Shown in pieces: positions 12,338 through 13,459 of a stretch of DNA of 13,459 nucleotides. The notes under the pieces were generated by a model, which was not told where the DNA came from, ran no database searches, and saw nothing but the letters and a program-made list of their open reading frames with translations. Each line of letters begins with the position of its first letter. The stretch's first letter is position 1. The stretch spans positions 1-13,459 of the forward strand of contig WQUU01000114.1 of assembly GCA_009781925.1 (NCBI GenBank), written 5' to 3'. This DNA is from Bacillota bacterium. Its GTDB lineage: Bacteria; Bacillota; Clostridia; Oscillospirales; Oscillospiraceae. Position numbers and translations under genes: made by a program.

Positions 12338-13077
12338 GCGGCGGCGCCTTGATTCAGGTACAAGAGCTGGAAAAACATTTTAACGGCGGGGAGGTCAAGG
12401 CCCTGCGCGGCATTGACGCCGAGATTTACAAAGGAGAGGTCGTGGTGATCATCGGCCCCTCCGGCAGTGGAAAGTCCACTTTTTTGCGCTGCCTCAACCT
12501 TCTGGAGCGCCCCACCGCGGGCCGTGTCCTCTTTGAGGGCGACGATCTGACAGATCCCCAAACGGATATCAACCTGCACCGCCGCCGCATGGGTATGGTG
12601 TTCCAGCTCTTTAACCTCTTCCCGCATATGACTGTGCTGCGGAATATGACCGTGGCTCCCGTCAAGCTGCTCAAAAAGAGCAAAGAGGAGGCCGAGGAGC
12701 AGGCCATGGCGCTTCTGAAGCGCGTGGGCCTCGACGACCGGGCGGGGGCCTATCCCGCCCAGCTCTCCGGTGGACAGAAACAGCGCGTGGCCATTGTGCG
12801 CGCGCTGTCCATGGAGCCCGCCGTCATGCTCTTTGACGAGCCCACCTCCGCCCTTGACCCCGAGATGGTGGGGGAGGTTCTGGATGTCATGAAGCAGTTG
12901 GCCAAGGACGGCATGACCATGGTGGTCGTCACCCACGAGATGGGGTTTGCCCGCGAGGTGGGAGATCGGGTGCTGTTCATGGACGAGGGGAAGATCGTGG
13001 AGGAAGGGCCTCCGGGAGAGATGTTTGACCGGCCCAAGAGCGAGAGATTGCAGAACTTTTTGGCAAAAGTGCTGTAA
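12334..13077 (+). CDS. Polar amino acid ABC transporter ATP-binding protein
   Basis: The 247-residue GlnQ/HisP-type ATPase drives the importer encoded just upstream. All motifs are intact: Walker A GPSGSGKST (41-49), Q-loop Q91 in MVFQLFNLFPHMT, signature LSGGQ (144-148), Walker B VMLFDEP (164-170), D-loop SALD and switch H201 in VVTHEM. The segment RCLNLLE after Walker A and the final MFDRPKSERLQNFL are hallmarks of the polar amino acid subfamily. Start codon overlaps the permease stop (ATGA). The operon ends here, 34 bases before a strong palindromic terminator. Confidence 0.96.
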   Translation: MSGGALIQVQELEKHFNGGEVKALRGIDAEIYKGEVVVIIGPSGSGKSTFLRCLNLLERPTAGRVLFEGDDLTDPQTDINLHRRRMGMVFQLFNLFPHMTVLRNMTVAPVKLLKKSKEEAEEQAMALLKRVGLDDRAGAYPAQLSGGQKQRVAIVRALSMEPAVMLFDEPTSALDPEMVGEVLDVMKQLAKDGMTMVVVTHEMGFAREVGDRVLFMDEGKIVEEGPPGEMFDRPKSERLQNFLAKVL

Positions 13078-13111
13078 GGGCAGATAACAAGGCGCGATTT
13101 CAAATAATGAG

Positions 13112-13149
13112 CAAAACCCCTGAAACCACGCGTGGTTTCAGGGGTTTTG
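13112..13149. terminator. Perfect palindromic terminator of the amino acid ABC operon
   Basis: Nineteen bases (13112-13130, beginning CAAAACCCCTGAAACC) are followed at once by their exact complement (13131-13149), so only a central CGCG turn remains as loop. It is T-rich on the plus strand (TTTTGTTTTCT) and A/T-symmetric, so it can also stop the rubrerythrin transcript arriving on the minus strand. Confidence 0.92.
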
Positions 13150-13179
13150 TTTTCTATCCGGTATCCGCGATTGCGAATT

Positions 13180-13459
13180 TCAGTAACTGATGACACGCAG
13201 CTCAAAATAGGCTTGAGGGTGGGCGCAGACGGGGCAGACCTGCGGGGCGCTCTCGCTGTCTACGGTGTGGCCGCAATTGCGGCAGATCCAGACGACCTTC
13301 TCCGCCCGCTGAAAGACGGAGCCGTCATCAATATTTTCGCGCAGTTTTTGATAGCGCTCTTCGTGGGTCTTCTCAATCTCGCCCACCGACGCAAAGAGAA
13401 ACGCGATGTCCATAAAACCCTCTTCGCGGGCCTCCTCCGCCATGCGCTTGTACATCTCC
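13180..13459 (-). CDS. rbr: Rubrerythrin, C-terminal part (5' end outside the window)
   Basis: At least 92 C-terminal residues are present; the frame continues past the right edge, so roughly half of a 180-195 residue rubrerythrin is missing. The visible part holds the last helix of the diiron four-helix domain (MAEEAREEGF, FASVGEIEKTHEERY with the E-x-x-H ligand pair). It continues into a rubredoxin-like FeS4 domain with CRNCG and CPVC, and ends PQAYFEL. Rubrerythrins reduce hydrogen peroxide with electrons passed through the rubredoxin centre and protect anaerobes from oxidative stress. The visible ATG near 13455 is an internal methionine. The gene converges on the amino acid transporter operon. 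Confidence 0.95.
   Translation of the reverse strand, partial: EMYKRMAEEAREEGFMDIAFLFASVGEIEKTHEERYQKLRENIDDGSVFQRAEKVVWICRNCGHTVDSESAPQVCPVCAHPQAYFELRVISY

Overview
The window looks like chromosomal DNA of an anaerobic, spore-forming, fairly GC-rich member of the Clostridia, probably near the Oscillospirales. Pointers are a complete Spo0A, a SleB/CwlJ-type cortex-lytic hydrolase, a rubrerythrin, strong AGGAGG-type ribosome binding sites with frequent TTG and GTG starts, and dispersed GC-rich palindromic repeats. The lineage is inferred; no 16S or other marker gene is present. All genes except one cut by the right edge are complete.

Left third (99-4673, minus strand): a compact five-gene operon reading folC, folT, ruvX, tadA, kimA-like. 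Neighbours overlap or lie 3 to 9 bases apart. It combines folate retention and uptake (FolC, ECF S-component FolT) with housekeeping genes (YqgF/RuvX, tRNA adenosine deaminase TadA) and a KimA-type K+ permease. A good promoter lies at 4839-4867, and the mRNA leader carries a dispersed palindromic repeat that inflates the folC open frame. Divergent from it is spo0A (5095-5889), whose upstream region contains a perfect 0A-box core and two look-alikes.

Middle (5917-7915): a bidirectional terminator separates spo0A from a convergent operon (minus strand) of an ABC-2 exporter ATPase, its permease and a 62-residue two-helix membrane protein. Its promoter is followed at once by a long inverted repeat that looks like an operator. 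A doublet of palindromic repeats closes the region.

7916-9353 (minus strand): a four-gene cassette of padR, a DUF2812 membrane protein, a 68-residue two-helix membrane protein and a DUF6440-like 61-residue protein. It is driven by a promoter that matches the vegetative consensus exactly (TTGACA, 17 bp, TATAAT) and is straddled by an inverted repeat, presumably a PadR operator. This is the least understood module in the window.

9354-10040: a secreted SleB-like hydrolase gene with a perfect 21-bp-stem terminator and a sigma-G-like -10 box. After an intergenic region of about 540 bp comes a polar amino acid ABC importer operon on the plus strand (lipoprotein, permease, ATPase; 10580-13077), ended by a perfect 38-bp palindromic terminator. 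The right edge holds the C-terminal part of a rubrerythrin gene on the minus strand.

No rRNA, tRNA, CRISPR array, transposase or prophage gene was seen. The window is mostly ordinary chromosome. The points of interest are the PadR/DUF2812 cassette, the two operator-like palindromes, the repeat families, and a Spo0A with an altered acidic pocket.
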